Counted from the first letter of the stretch, positions 29,364-39,335 are shown. The stretch: 64,000 nt of DNA from Salinimonas chungwhensis DSM 16280 (GCF_000378185.1 NZ_KB899378.1:62001-126000); one strand, 5' to 3'. Translations and numbers: made by a program. Notes: generated from the letters alone by a model not told the origin.

Positions 29364-29988
29364 ATCAGAATTTGACTATTCCTTGCTGGTGATGGGCGGT
29401 CGATAAACCTGCCCCATGAAATTTTCGAAAATAAATGCAAAGTAATCATTTACCTGGAACTGCAGCTATTGTACTTGCTTTTCATCAGCCCTACCAAAAG
29501 GAATTAGTTACAAGTTATGTTCTAAAATGCCGAATGAAACCGTAATTTTTTACAAACTGTTGTAAATTTCGGCTGACGAGATTTTCCCTGTGCGCTAGGG
29601 GTATCTAAGCACCTTGCTCTGCAACCCGCGCTATTGGTTTTACTCACCGATTTGGATAAGTCTCGCTCCTCTGCATTAGCAAGCTCTGAGCCACAATTAG
29701 CCAATGTTAACAGTATGAAAATCCTTTCATTTTACCGCCCCTGATGACGCGATGAGTACCACAGCAATTGCGTTCAATATCATGCGTTGCTGATTATGAT
29801 CTGGCTGCAGGGTTGAAAAATGCATCAAATAGGCAGGACGGTATGCTGAAACATGTTCAATATTTACCCGATCAGGATTAAAAATGAGGTAAAAGCTTAC
29901 TGATGGCTACTGCAACGTAATAATAGCCATAGGCAAAAGAGGTTGATTCTGCGACAATCGATGCAAACTCATAAACATAGATAATCGC
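29364..29988. other. 625-base gene-free region between mlaF and yrbG
   Basis: This is the longest stretch without a supported gene. It must hold the divergent promoters of mlaF and yrbG. Seen directly: an inverted repeat TTTACAA-ACTG-TTGTAAA at 29549-29566, and ATGGCTA/TAGCCAT at 29903-29930 with a 14-base loop close to yrbG. A 60-codon minus-strand frame at 29522-29704 has no protein-like features. A small RNA cannot be ruled out. Confidence 0.5.
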
Positions 29989-30945
29989 GTGCTGGTACAG
30001 GTTCTCATTTTTGTTTTAGGCTTAATTGTGCTGAGCTGGGCTGCTGACAGGTTTGTTTATGGTGCATCAGCGTTGGCCAGAAATATTGGTATTTCGCCTA
30101 TGATGATCGGCTTAACCATTGTTGCAATGGGATCGTCAGCACCGGAAATTGTGGTTTCAGCGATCGCTTCTGTCAACGGCGCGCCGGATACTGCCGTAGG
30201 CAATGCGCTAGGCTCCAATATCACCAACATCGGATTAGTTCTGGCAGTTACCGCTCTGGTTAAACCGCTGGTGGTTTCGTCAACCACATTGAAGCGGGAA
30301 ATGCCCGCATTGTTAGTTATTACGCTGTTGGCGATGGGCTTTTTGTACAACGGCAAGCTGGCTCACTTTGAAGGACTTATTCTGTTTGGACTTTTCATCT
30401 TTGTTTTAGCGGGCATGGCCTGGTTGTCGCTGCATGTGGAAAAAGGTGACCCCTTAATGGCAGACACCGTCGGTGAAGTACCCAGTGGTGAAAACACCGG
30501 CAGAGCGGTAGTCTGGATAGGTGTAGGGCTTGTACTGCTGCCCTTAAGCGCCCATTACATTGTGGATTCAGCAGTGCATATTGCCCGTTACTTTGGGCTC
30601 TCTGAGCTGGTTATTGGCCTGACCATTATTGCGCTGGGTACCAGTTTACCAGAACTTGCTGCAAGTATCGCTGGCGTGCGCAAGGGCGAAGACGATCTCG
30701 CGCTGGGTAATATTATCGGTTCCAATATCTTTAACTTGCTGGCTGTATTAAGTATGCCCGGACTGATTGCGCCGGGGATTATCGACCCAGACGCGTACAA
30801 CCGCGATATGTATGTCATGCTCGGTCTAACAGTTATGCTGTTTTTCTTCAGTTTCAGTATTATCGGTAAAAAACAGATTGGCCGACTGGAAGGCAGCTTA
30901 TTGCTGGCTGCATTTATAGGGTACCAATTCTGGTTGTTTGGGTGA
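29989..30945 (+). CDS. yrbG: Calcium/sodium antiporter YrbG family
   Basis: A 318-residue K+-dependent Na+/Ca2+ exchanger-family membrane protein with about 10 TM helices in two repeats. The alpha-repeat signatures are visible twice: IVAMGSSAPEIVVSAIAS with NALGSNITNIGLVL, and IIALGTSLPELAASIAG with GNIIGSNIFNLLAVL. E. coli YrbG occupies the same place before kdsD. The GTG start at 29989 gives an N-terminus that aligns with the family; no ribosome site is obvious. The ion specificity is assumed from the family. Confidence 0.92.
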   Translation: MLVQVLIFVLGLIVLSWAADRFVYGASALARNIGISPMMIGLTIVAMGSSAPEIVVSAIASVNGAPDTAVGNALGSNITNIGLVLAVTALVKPLVVSSTTLKREMPALLVITLLAMGFLYNGKLAHFEGLILFGLFIFVLAGMAWLSLHVEKGDPLMADTVGEVPSGENTGRAVVWIGVGLVLLPLSAHYIVDSAVHIARYFGLSELVIGLTIIALGTSLPELAASIAGVRKGEDDLALGNIIGSNIFNLLAVLSMPGLIAPGIIDPDAYNRDMYVMLGLTVMLFFFSFSIIGKKQIGRLEGSLLLAAFIGYQFWLFG

Positions 30946-30951
30946 TTTATT

Positions 30952-31920
30952 ATGCACGAAACCTTTCTTGCGTCAGCCAGACGCGTTATCGAAATAGAAG
31001 CGGATGCTATCCAGCGAATGGGAGCCCGTCTCGACAGTCATTTTAGTGATGCCTGTCAGTTACTATACAACTGCCAGGGAAAGGTAGTAGTAAGTGGGAT
31101 GGGAAAATCGGGCCACGTTGGTAATAAGATTGCGGCGACGCTGGCAAGTACCGGCACTCCCTCCTTTTTTATGCATCCGGGTGAAGCCAATCACGGTGAT
31201 TTGGGGATGCTGAGTAAAGGTGATGTTTTACTGGTTATCTCAAACTCAGGAGAAACCGGAGAGCTGATTAACTTACTCCCGGTAGTCAAGCGCATGAGCG
31301 TACCCATTATTGCTATGACTAACAACGCAGCCAGTACCCTTGGCCAGCATGCGGATGTTGTTCTGGATATCAGCGTCACCAAAGAAGCCTGTTCACTGGG
31401 TTTGGCTCCGACTGCAAGTACCACCGCGACACTGGTCTTGGGTGATGCATTAGCCATTGCGTTATTAGATGTGCGCGGATTCACTTCAGATGATTTTGCC
31501 TTATCGCACCCTGGGGGTAGTCTGGGCCGTAAGCTGTTATTAAAAGTACAGGATATTATGCTCCAGGGTGATAACCTGCCTCTGGTGACTACTGATGCAT
31601 CGGTGAGTCAGGCATTGCTGGAAATATCCAGCAAAGGCTTAGGCATGACCGGTGTAGTGGACAATGACGGCTTTTTAGCCGGTATCTTCACCGATGGTGA
31701 TTTGCGTCGGATTTTAGATGATAAAGCTGATATCCACGCGACCACCATTGAGCAGGTTATGACCCGAGGCGGTAAAACAGTCTTTGCGCAGGATCTCGCC
31801 GTAGAAGCACTCAACACCATGGAAAACTGTAAGATTACTGCGTTGATGGTCGTTGATAACGAGCGCCGCCCCGTCGGTGCATTCAATATGCATATGTTGC
31901 TGAAAGCCGGAGTCCTATAA
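30952..31920 (+). CDS. kdsD: Arabinose-5-phosphate isomerase
   Basis: A 322-residue enzyme that converts ribulose 5-phosphate to arabinose 5-phosphate for Kdo synthesis. It has an N-terminal SIS domain (VVSGMGKSGHVGNKIAATLA, PGEANHGDLGM, LVISNSGETGEL) and two C-terminal CBS domains (from about residues 205 and 270, with GVVDNDGFLAGIFTDGDLRR). Length is close to E. coli KdsD (328). It ends one base into the start of kdsC. Confidence 0.96.
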   Translation: MHETFLASARRVIEIEADAIQRMGARLDSHFSDACQLLYNCQGKVVVSGMGKSGHVGNKIAATLASTGTPSFFMHPGEANHGDLGMLSKGDVLLVISNSGETGELINLLPVVKRMSVPIIAMTNNAASTLGQHADVVLDISVTKEACSLGLAPTASTTATLVLGDALAIALLDVRGFTSDDFALSHPGGSLGRKLLLKVQDIMLQGDNLPLVTTDASVSQALLEISSKGLGMTGVVDNDGFLAGIFTDGDLRRILDDKADIHATTIEQVMTRGGKTVFAQDLAVEALNTMENCKITALMVVDNERRPVGAFNMHMLLKAGVL

Positions 31921-32474
31921 TGCCCCACATCGTAACCCATTATGGAATGATAGAAGAAAAAACATTTGAACGCCTCAAGGCGCTCAAACTGCTGGTATGT
32001 GATGTGGACGGCGTATTCTCAGATGGCCGGATTTATCTGGGCAATGAGGGCGAAGAACTGAAAGCGTTTCATACTCGGGATGGCTTTGGAATCAAAGCGC
32101 TGATCAATAGCGGCACAATGGTTGCTGTAATCACCGGACGGTCTTCAAAAATTGTAGAAAATCGTATGCAACATCTTGGTGTAGAGCACATCATTCAGGG
32201 CGTTGATGACAAGGCTAAAGCGATGCAGTCGCTGTGTGAGAAACGCGGACTTGCCCCCCGAGAGGTAGCCGCAATCGGCGACGACGTGCCCGATTTAGCG
32301 ATGTATCCCTTTGCCGACACTAAAGTTGCGGTTAAAGATGCGCATCCCAGGGTTACCGGCGCTGCAAACTGGGTATTGACCAAACCAGGCGGATTCGGTG
32401 CAATCCGCGAGTTGTGCGATATTATTTTACAGGCAAAAGGCCTGGGTGATGAAACAGGTGGCGTCAGCCTGTGA
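31920..32474 (+). CDS. kdsC: 3-deoxy-D-manno-octulosonate 8-phosphate phosphatase
   Basis: A 184-residue HAD-superfamily phosphatase giving free Kdo. The catalytic motif VCDVDGVFSDGRIYLG, the RDGFGIKAL block, ITGRSS, and AIGDDVPDL (motif IV) match the KdsC type without a cap domain. The start overlaps the kdsD stop (TAATG) and the stop overlaps lptC by 4 bases. An in-frame internal ATG at MIEEKTFERL is a possible alternative start. Confidence 0.95.
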   Translation: MPHIVTHYGMIEEKTFERLKALKLLVCDVDGVFSDGRIYLGNEGEELKAFHTRDGFGIKALINSGTMVAVITGRSSKIVENRMQHLGVEHIIQGVDDKAKAMQSLCEKRGLAPREVAAIGDDVPDLAMYPFADTKVAVKDAHPRVTGAANWVLTKPGGFGAIRELCDIILQAKGLGDETGGVSL

Positions 32475-33061
32475 GCAGACTTCGGCTGAGTATTGCTGCA
32501 TTATTTGTACTGGCGTTACTGGTTTATTTGCCGGTGTGGATATCCGAGCCTGGCGATGCCGTGACTGATAGCGGCAACAGTGCGCTGAAGCCTGCTTATA
32601 CCGCCAAAAATCTTACTACCACTTTGTATGATGGCCAGGGACAGCTGAACCACAAAGTCTTTGCTAAACACATGGAACATTATGACCAATTAGATTTCGT
32701 ATTGTTTGAGCAACCTGAATACACCGTTTATATGAACGGCGGCGAGTCCCCCTGGCAAGTTACCGCTAAAGAAGGCACGCTTTACAATAATAATCTGATA
32801 GAACTGGAAGCCGATGTTACGGTTACCGCTGAACAAAGTGAGTTTATAAAAAGTATCACCACTGAATTTATTCGGATTAACCTGGAAGATAAAACAGTGT
32901 CTACCGAACAACCCGTGCGGGTTCGTGGCGTGGACTTTGTCGTTAACAGTAACGGGCTAAAGGGAAATCTTAGCTCGCAAGAATACGAGTTAAACAATCA
33001 TGTACAAACAGTTTATTCGCCTGACCGCCAGCCTGCTGGCACTGATAATGTTCAGCCCTGA
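32471..33061 (+). CDS. lptC: LPS export protein LptC
   Basis: A 196-residue bitopic inner-membrane protein of the LPS transport bridge. The N-terminal TM helix (LSIAALFVLALLVYLPVWI) is followed by a periplasmic beta-jellyroll region with the YTAKNLTTTLYDGQGQLNHK start and a pattern shared with LptA (IELEADVTVTAEQ). It passes LPS from LptB2FG to LptA. The GTG start overlaps the kdsC stop. Its 3' end overlaps lptA by 62 bases. Confidence 0.92.
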   Translation: MSRLRLSIAALFVLALLVYLPVWISEPGDAVTDSGNSALKPAYTAKNLTTTLYDGQGQLNHKVFAKHMEHYDQLDFVLFEQPEYTVYMNGGESPWQVTAKEGTLYNNNLIELEADVTVTAEQSEFIKSITTEFIRINLEDKTVSTEQPVRVRGVDFVVNSNGLKGNLSSQEYELNNHVQTVYSPDRQPAGTDNVQP

Positions 33062-33575
33062 CCTGCTGGCCAGCTCATCTGACTTTCAAAAACCGATTAC
33101 GGTAGATGCGCGCACCCAGTCAATGGATGGTAAAAATAAAATTACGCGCTTCAAGGACAACGTCAAAATCACCCAGGGATCGTTGGTCATTGAGGCCGAT
33201 GAAGTTGAGGTCAGTGCAAAAGACGGTGAAGGACGTGAGATTATGATCGCCCGGGGCAATCCGGCGCGCTACTCGCAAACCATGGACGATGGTAGTAAAG
33301 TCGAGGCAAAAGCCCGGGAATTACGCTACGAAGTGGCCAAGCGTACAATCTCAATGACAGGTAACGCGCAGATAAAACAAAATACCAGTTTAGTTCAGGG
33401 TGATAGCATCACGTACGACATGATGAAAGAGCAGCTTCTGGCTACCAGTAGTGATGATAATGAGAACAGCCGGGTGAAAACGGTATTTAGTCCTGAGGCC
33501 ATAAAAGCCGTCGATGGTCAGGAAAAATCTGAGCAGCAAAAACCGACAGGTACAAGCAGTAAGGACGAACAGTAA
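33000..33575 (+). CDS. lptA: LPS transport periplasmic protein LptA
   Basis: A 191-residue periplasmic protein that forms the LPS bridge. From the ATG at 33000 there is a signal peptide ([20 protein letters not shown], cleavage after LLA) and the OstA/LptA repeat pattern: [58 protein letters not shown]. The hydrophilic tail ([20 protein letters not shown]) is typical. The start lies 62 bases inside lptC; the next in-frame ATG would destroy the signal peptide, so the overlap looks real. Confidence 0.93.
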   Translation: MYKQFIRLTASLLALIMFSPDLLASSSDFQKPITVDARTQSMDGKNKITRFKDNVKITQGSLVIEADEVEVSAKDGEGREIMIARGNPARYSQTMDDGSKVEAKARELRYEVAKRTISMTGNAQIKQNTSLVQGDSITYDMMKEQLLATSSDDNENSRVKTVFSPEAIKAVDGQEKSEQQKPTGTSSKDEQ

Positions 33576-33577
33576 TT

Positions 33578-34303
33578 ATGGCAACGTTGTCGGCGCATAA
33601 CCTGGCAAAATCGTATAAATCCAGAAAAGTCGTAACCGATGTGAGTCTGGCGGTGTCAACTGGCCAGATTGTAGGCTTGCTAGGTCCTAACGGGGCTGGA
33701 AAAACAACCACATTTTACATGATTGTTGGGCTGGTTCCGCTGGACAAAGGTAAAATTGTTATTGATGATAATGAACTGACGCACCTGCCGATGCATGAGC
33801 GGGCACGTCAGGGGATCGGCTATTTGCCTCAGGAAGCTTCTATCTTTCGCAAACTGACCGTTTATGAAAATATCATGGCGATTCTGCAAACCCGCAAAAA
33901 CCTTTCTGCAGAAAAAAGGGAAGAAGAAGCTGATGGGCTACTTGATGAATTCAATATCAGCCATATACGTAATAGTACAGGTATGAGTCTTTCAGGGGGA
34001 GAACGGCGGCGGGTAGAGATTGCCAGGGCACTGGCTGCAAACCCACAGTTTATTTTACTTGATGAACCCTTTGCCGGTGTTGACCCTATATCTGTAAACG
34101 ACATAAAAAAAATTATTCAGCATTTACGTGACAGAGGCATAGGTATTCTTATAACAGACCACAATGTTCGGGAAACCCTTGACGTGTGTGAAGAAGCTTA
34201 TATCGTCAGTCATGGTGAGCTTATTGCTCAGGGGAGCGCTGAAGAAGTATTAAGCAACCAGAAAGTACGAGAAGTATACCTAGGTGAACAATTCAGGCTA
34301 TAG
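33578..34303 (+). CDS. lptB: LPS export ABC ATPase LptB
   Basis: A 241-residue ABC ATPase that powers LPS extraction from the inner membrane. Motifs: [16 protein letters not shown] (Walker A), [18 protein letters not shown] (signature), [14 protein letters not shown] (Walker B) and [10 protein letters not shown] (switch His). Length is identical to E. coli LptB (241). It follows lptA by 2 bases. Confidence 0.97.
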   Translation: MATLSAHNLAKSYKSRKVVTDVSLAVSTGQIVGLLGPNGAGKTTTFYMIVGLVPLDKGKIVIDDNELTHLPMHERARQGIGYLPQEASIFRKLTVYENIMAILQTRKNLSAEKREEEADGLLDEFNISHIRNSTGMSLSGGERRRVEIARALAANPQFILLDEPFAGVDPISVNDIKKIIQHLRDRGIGILITDHNVRETLDVCEEAYIVSHGELIAQGSAEEVLSNQKVREVYLGEQFRL

Positions 34304-34379
34304 TTAGCATAATGGCAAATCTGAAATGCCTGAGCATCACCATCACATAAACGCGTACACAGTTAAAAATAAGACGTAG

Positions 34380-35849
34380 ATGAAACCATCTTTACAGCTA
34401 AAATTTAGCCAACAACTTACCATGACGCCACAGTTGCAACAGGCGATAAAGCTGTTGCAGCTGTCTACGCTCGATCTCCAGCAAGAGATTCAGGAAGCGC
34501 TAGACTCCAATCCTCTGTTAGAGGTTGAGGAAGGCGGTGATACTGATCCAGCGGATAAAAATAACGAGTCAGACAGTGCTGATGCCACCGCAAGTGCATC
34601 TGATAGCATGGATTCCGGCGAGGCTCTGGAAAAGAATGATTTACCTGACGAGTTACCAATTGATAGCACTTGGGATGAATATTATTCAGCGTCCTCTGCG
34701 CCAGCGCCTGGCCCGAGCAATGATGACGATCAGGTATTTCAGGGGGAAACCACTGAAAATATCCAGGACCATCTTACCTGGCAAATGAATCTGACGCATT
34801 TTTCTGACAACGACAGAGCAATTGCTACCGCGATTATCGATTCAATTGACGAAGCCGGATATCTGAAGGCAACCGTCGAAGACATTCTACAAAGTCTTAA
34901 CGACGAAGGTATGGAAGAGCCGATTGAAGAGGACGAGGTGGAATGTGTGCTCAAGCGGATCCAACTATTTGATCCGATAGGTTCCGGGTCACGTTCCCCT
35001 CAGGAATGCCTGCTTGTTCAGCTTCGTCAGTTTGCGCCGGAAACGCCGTGGGTCGCAGAAGCGAAAATGTTGCTGGAAGATTATTCTGAATTGCTGGGCA
35101 GTAAAGACTATCGCACGCTGATGCGTAAATCGCGCCTTAAAGAAGATCAGTTACGTGAGGCAATGCGCTTATTGCAAACGCTTAATCCCCGCCCCGGTAG
35201 TGCGTTGGTTACCAAAGAACCTGAATACGTTATACCAGACGTTTCCGTAGCTAAGAAGAATGGCCGTTGGTCAGTAGAGCTTAACCCCGATAGTCTGCCA
35301 AAGTTAAGCGTTAATCAACAATATGCGGCAATGAGCAGGCGCTCGCGAAATAGCAGTGATTCTCAGTTTATCCGCTCACACATGCAGGAAGCCAAGTGGT
35401 TTATCAAAAGCCTTGAGTCACGAAATGATACGTTACTTAAGGTTGCCAACTGTATTGTTCAGCAACAAATGGGTTTTTTCGAGCATGGTCCGGAAATGAT
35501 GAAACCTATGGTGCTCAATGATGTCGCAGAAATGGTAGATATGCATGAGTCTACCATTTCCCGGGTTACCACCCAGAAATACATGCATACACCACGTGGT
35601 ATTTATGAGCTGAAATATTTTTTCTCCAGCCATGTGGCAACTGAGTCAGGCGGTGAGTGCTCATCTACAGCGATTCGCGCGTTGATTAAAAAGCTGGTTG
35701 CTTCTGAGACACCCAGCAAGCCACTCAGTGATAGTAAGATTGCTTCGTTGTTGGCCGAGCAAGGTATTAAGGTTGCACGGCGAACGATAGCAAAATACCG
35801 GGAATCATTGTCGATTCCCCCGTCGAACCAACGCAAAAGCCTGATTTAG
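34380..35849 (+). CDS. rpoN: RNA polymerase sigma-54 factor
   Basis: A 489-residue sigma-54. Region I is glutamine- and leucine-rich ([20 protein letters not shown]), region II is acidic (about residues 50-115), and the DNA-binding part holds a helix-turn-helix ([20 protein letters not shown]) and the RpoN box ([12 protein letters not shown]). It directs transcription of nitrogen, flagellar and other genes with enhancer-binding activators. Its neighbours hpf, ptsN, rapZ and npr are the standard PTS-Ntr set. Confidence 0.97.
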   Translation: MKPSLQLKFSQQLTMTPQLQQAIKLLQLSTLDLQQEIQEALDSNPLLEVEEGGDTDPADKNNESDSADATASASDSMDSGEALEKNDLPDELPIDSTWDEYYSASSAPAPGPSNDDDQVFQGETTENIQDHLTWQMNLTHFSDNDRAIATAIIDSIDEAGYLKATVEDILQSLNDEGMEEPIEEDEVECVLKRIQLFDPIGSGSRSPQECLLVQLRQFAPETPWVAEAKMLLEDYSELLGSKDYRTLMRKSRLKEDQLREAMRLLQTLNPRPGSALVTKEPEYVIPDVSVAKKNGRWSVELNPDSLPKLSVNQQYAAMSRRSRNSSDSQFIRSHMQEAKWFIKSLESRNDTLLKVANCIVQQQMGFFEHGPEMMKPMVLNDVAEMVDMHESTISRVTTQKYMHTPRGIYELKYFFSSHVATESGGECSSTAIRALIKKLVASETPSKPLSDSKIASLLAEQGIKVARRTIAKYRESLSIPPSNQRKSLI

Positions 35850-35885
35850 TATAAACAGGCGAGCTCACAATAAGGAAGACGAAAT

Positions 35886-36173
35886 ATGCAAATAAACCTT
35901 ACTGGTCATCACATTGATATCACAGATTCTTTGCGTAATTATGTCGACACCAAGTTCAGCAAGCTGGAGCGTCACTTTGACCATATTTCAAATGTGCACG
36001 TGATTTTAAATGTTGAAAAATTGAATCAAAAAGCCGAGGCCACGGTTCACCTTAGCGGCGCGGAGGTTTTTGCATCGTCAGAAGATACAGATATGTATGC
36101 AGCAATTGATAGTATGGTTGATAAGCTCGACAGACAGGTTATCAAGCATAAGGAAAAGCTGAAAAAACACTAA
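35886..36173 (+). CDS. hpf: Ribosome hibernation promoting factor, short form
   Basis: A 95-residue HPF/RaiA-fold protein matching E. coli HPF (95). The sequence MQINLTGHHIDITDSLRNYV, the NVEKLNQKAEATVHL strand and the DMYAAIDSMVDKLDRQVIKHKEK helix are family hallmarks. Short HPF helps form 100S ribosome dimers with RMF in stationary phase. It ends one base into ptsN. Confidence 0.95.
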   Translation: MQINLTGHHIDITDSLRNYVDTKFSKLERHFDHISNVHVILNVEKLNQKAEATVHLSGAEVFASSEDTDMYAAIDSMVDKLDRQVIKHKEKLKKH

Positions 36174-36625
36174 TGTCTGGTATGGATATTCAAGCCATTG
36201 TTAGCCTGGACCGCACTAAATGTGCGGTTCAGTGCAACAGCAAAAAACGAATTCTGGAAATCATCAGCGGTATTGCTGCGCAAAACAATGCCGAGGTGGA
36301 AGAAGAAACTGTGTTAAGTGCGCTCATGTCACGTGAGCGTATGGGCAGTACCGGTATTGGTAACGGTATCGCGCTCCCTCATGGCCGTTTACCCGGGTTA
36401 GACAATGTCATCGCCATTGTAGTTACCAGTGACCCGGCCATTGATTTTGACGCTATTGATAACAAACCGGTAGACATCTTTTTCACCCTGCTGGTACCGG
36501 AAGAGCAGACAGATGGTCATTTACAAACACTGGCCTTGGTAGCGGGCAAATTAAGTAACAAAGAAACAGTAAAAGCTATTCGTCGGGCGACAACCAGTGA
36601 TGATATAGTTGAAGCATTGAAATAA
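36173..36625 (+). CDS. ptsN: PTS IIA-like nitrogen regulatory protein
   Basis: A 150-residue EIIA-Ntr. The phospho-acceptor His lies in GIALPHGRLPGLDN, and MGSTGIGNGIALPHG is the family signature; the end QTDGHLQTLALVAGKLS is typical. It takes phosphate from NPr (encoded downstream) and regulates potassium uptake and other targets in E. coli. The start overlaps the hpf stop (TAATG). Confidence 0.96.
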   Translation: MSGMDIQAIVSLDRTKCAVQCNSKKRILEIISGIAAQNNAEVEEETVLSALMSRERMGSTGIGNGIALPHGRLPGLDNVIAIVVTSDPAIDFDAIDNKPVDIFFTLLVPEEQTDGHLQTLALVAGKLSNKETVKAIRRATTSDDIVEALK

Positions 36626-36662
36626 CTTCTGCGCCCTTCGCGTGTGATACCGGAGAAATGTT

Positions 36663-37511
36663 TTGAAGCTTATTATTATCAGTGGTCGTTCGGGTTCCGG
36701 TAAGTCAGTTGCTTTGAGAGCGCTGGAAGACCTTGGTTATTATTGTGTTGATAATATCCCGGTTAACCTCTTACCAGCGCTTACTCATTCGGTGTCTGAA
36801 GAATACGATCAGGTGGCGGTGAGTATTGATGTTCGAAACCTTCCTAAAGATCCTTCCGAACTTGTAGAAATATTGGATTACCTGCCCGAATCATGGGGCG
36901 TTACTGTTGTTTACATTGATGCCAGTGACGACATCCTGGTTAAGCGATTCAGCGAGACGCGACGATTACATCCGCTGGCGAAATTAAATAAATCATTATC
37001 AGATGCTATTCTCACCGAACGAGAACTTTTGGCACCCATCGCCGAGCGTGCTGATCTCTACATTGATACCGACTCCATGTCTATTCACCAATTGGCGGAG
37101 CTAATTCGCGAGCGTATTTTAGGTAAAAAAAGCTCGAGGCTGGTACTGGTATTTGAATCGTTCGGTTTCAAACATGGCATTCCCAAGGATGCAGATTATG
37201 TTTTTGACGCCCGCTTCCTGCCTAATCCCCACTGGGAGCCGGATTTAAGACATTTTACCGGCCTTGACACACCCGTTGAGGTTTTTTTAGGCTCACAGCC
37301 TATCGTTACCAAATTTATCTGGCAGATACAGAATCTCATTACCACATGGCTTCCCCATCTTGAGCGCAATAACCGCAGTTACGTTACTGTTGCTATTGGT
37401 TGCACCGGGGGCCAGCACCGATCAGTTTTTGTAGCTGAGACTCTGGCTAAGACCTTTAAAGATACCCACCCTGACGTGCAAATTCGGCACCGGGAGCTTG
37501 CTGAAAAATGA
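36663..37511 (+). CDS. rapZ: RNase adapter protein RapZ
   Basis: A 282-residue protein with N-terminal P-loop (SGRSGSGKSVALRALED) and the conserved C-terminal CTGGQHRSV. In E. coli (284 residues) it guides RNase E to the small RNA GlmZ to control glucosamine-6-phosphate synthesis. The start is a TTG at 36663, 7 bases after GGAG. An ATG at 36658 in another frame is followed by TTT TGA, so it makes only a two-codon frame. Confidence 0.96.
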   Translation: MKLIIISGRSGSGKSVALRALEDLGYYCVDNIPVNLLPALTHSVSEEYDQVAVSIDVRNLPKDPSELVEILDYLPESWGVTVVYIDASDDILVKRFSETRRLHPLAKLNKSLSDAILTERELLAPIAERADLYIDTDSMSIHQLAELIRERILGKKSSRLVLVFESFGFKHGIPKDADYVFDARFLPNPHWEPDLRHFTGLDTPVEVFLGSQPIVTKFIWQIQNLITTWLPHLERNNRSYVTVAIGCTGGQHRSVFVAETLAKTFKDTHPDVQIRHRELAEK

Positions 37512-37780
37512 ACATTGAGAAACAGCTGACTATCGAAAATAAGCTTGGCCTGCACGCCCGGGCTGCCACTCAACTTGTTGAGCTGGCCACACAGTTTAAT
37601 GCCAGAATAACCCTTGTTAAGGGTGATAAGTCTGCCGATGCTGACAGTGTCCTGGGCTTGATGATGTTAGAGAGTCATCAGGGCGAGACGGTTACGGTTA
37701 TCAGCGAAGGACCCGATGCTCAGGCGGCAATGGACGCTATCGAAACATTAATAGCAGGGCGATTTAACGAAGCCGAGTGA
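37508..37780 (+). CDS. npr: Phosphocarrier NPr (HPr-like)
   Basis: A 90-residue HPr-family protein of the nitrogen PTS. The phosphorylated His lies in KLGLHARAATQLVELA and the DSVLGLMMLESHQGE block is typical. It accepts phosphate from EI-Ntr (not in this window) and passes it to PtsN, encoded two genes upstream. Its ATG overlaps the rapZ stop by 4 bases. Confidence 0.95.
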   Translation: MNIEKQLTIENKLGLHARAATQLVELATQFNARITLVKGDKSADADSVLGLMMLESHQGETVTVISEGPDAQAAMDAIETLIAGRFNEAE

Positions 37781-37886
37781 TTGGCTTAGCGGCGATTATT
37801 GGTAAAATCCAAAAAATATAAATAACGAGAAAGGCTGGCTTTGCTCACAGTCTTTCCCTATCCCCTTTATCTACAAAGGACTGGCA

Positions 37887-39245
37887 GTGGCAGAAGCTTT
37901 AGAATCAAAATTTGCACAGGGTCAACTGCGTACACTTAACGCTGCGCTGGCAAACGGCCGCTTTGTCTCTGTTCGCAAAATACTGCACGAACTGCCACCA
38001 TCCGATGTTGCACTGGTGCTTGAGTCCAGTCCTACCAAAACCCGTGATGAGCTTTGGGAACTTATTGATGGCGAGTTTCACGGTGACATTTTAGAAGAAC
38101 TGTCTGAAGATGTCAGAAACGGTATTATTTCCAAAATGACACCACTGCATGTAGTAGATGCACTGGAAGAAATGGACACCGACGATCTGGCAGAAACACT
38201 CAGCAGTCTGCCAGAAGAGGTATTGCAGGATATTCTGCAGTCCATGGACACACAAGACAGACTGCGAGCTGAGCAGGCGCTTTCTTACGGCGAAGAAACT
38301 GCCGGTTTTATCATGAACACGGATACCATCACCCTTCGCCCGGATGTTACGGTGGATGTGGTGCTGCGTTATATCCGACTTAAAGGCGAGCTACCTAAAA
38401 ACACCGATACGCTGTACGTTGTTAATCGGACAGATAATTTAATCGGACTGGTCCCGGTAGCGCGATTACTAACAGCCGCACCAGAAGATACCGTAGCGGA
38501 AATCATGGATGAAGATGCCGAGGCAATCCCGGTAAATATGCCCGACGATGAAGTAGCCAGCCTGTTTGAACGATACAACTGGTTGTCCGCTCCTGTTGTA
38601 GATGAAAGAAATCGGTTAGCAGGGCGAATCACCATCGATGATGTGGTCGATATTATTCGAGAAGATGCCGAGCACTCAATGATGAGTATGGCCGGTCTGG
38701 ATGATGAGGAGGATACCTTTGCCCCGGTTTGGCAAAGTACACAACGTCGTTCTGTCTGGCTGGGTGTTAACCTGGTTACTGCCCTGATGGCAGCTGCGGT
38801 CAGCGATCTATTCGAAGCCACTCTCAGTCAGCTGGCTGTCTTGGCTATTTTGAACACTATTGTACCAAGTATGGGGGGCGTTGCAGGAAACCAGACATTA
38901 ACCCTGGTTATTCGGGGTATGGCACTTGGTCATGTCAATCCCAGCAACTCACGCTGGCTGGTCAGCAAAGAATTAGCCATAGGCTTTTTGAACGGCGTGA
39001 TATGGGCCGTGCTGATTGCCACTGTCATAGCGCTGTGGAAGCAAAATATGATGTTGGGCGTGATAATCGCCTTTGCGATGATGGTTAATTTGCTGGCAGC
39101 CGCTCTGGCTGGCGCAACATTGCCCATTATTATGAAAAAGCTGAAAATAGATCCGGCGCTGGCGGGGAGCGTTATCTTAACCACAATCACCGATGTGGTG
39201 GGTATCTTTGCGTTTTTGGGTACTGCGACGCTTTTCCTGGTGTAA
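37887..39245 (+). CDS. mgtE: Magnesium transporter MgtE
   Basis: A 452-residue MgtE channel. An N-terminal helical domain (about 1-130, DILEELSEDV and DALEEMDTDDLAE), two CBS domains (about 135-260, GFIMNTDTITLRPD and SAPVVDERNRLAGRITIDDV), then five TM helices with the pore signature VPSMGGVAGNQTLTLVIR and the end SVILTTITDVVGIFAFLG. The cytoplasmic domains gate the pore in response to Mg2+. A GTG at 37887 behind AAAGGA is the start. An extended -10 (TGGTAAAAT near 37803) may give it its own promoter. A terminator follows. Confidence 0.95.
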   Translation: MAEALESKFAQGQLRTLNAALANGRFVSVRKILHELPPSDVALVLESSPTKTRDELWELIDGEFHGDILEELSEDVRNGIISKMTPLHVVDALEEMDTDDLAETLSSLPEEVLQDILQSMDTQDRLRAEQALSYGEETAGFIMNTDTITLRPDVTVDVVLRYIRLKGELPKNTDTLYVVNRTDNLIGLVPVARLLTAAPEDTVAEIMDEDAEAIPVNMPDDEVASLFERYNWLSAPVVDERNRLAGRITIDDVVDIIREDAEHSMMSMAGLDDEEDTFAPVWQSTQRRSVWLGVNLVTALMAAAVSDLFEATLSQLAVLAILNTIVPSMGGVAGNQTLTLVIRGMALGHVNPSNSRWLVSKELAIGFLNGVIWAVLIATVIALWKQNMMLGVIIAFAMMVNLLAAALAGATLPIIMKKLKIDPALAGSVILTTITDVVGIFAFLGTATLFLV

Positions 39246-39300
39246 TACTGTAGCGGAAGCTCATGTATGCGCCGTATCGCTTCAGATTCCGGTGAGCATA

Positions 39301-39326
39301 AAAAAAGCTCCTGAAGGAGCTTTTTT
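39301..39326. terminator. Bidirectional terminator between mgtE and sspB
   Basis: AAAAAAGCTCC-TGAA-GGAGCTTTTTT has T-runs on both strands and lies between the convergent mgtE and sspB genes. Confidence 0.92.
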
Positions 39327-39335
39327 AGTACGAAA

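Noticed and set aside
29522..29704. 60-codon minus-strand frame between mlaF and yrbG
   Set aside because: No ribosome site, no family resemblance and no protein-like composition.
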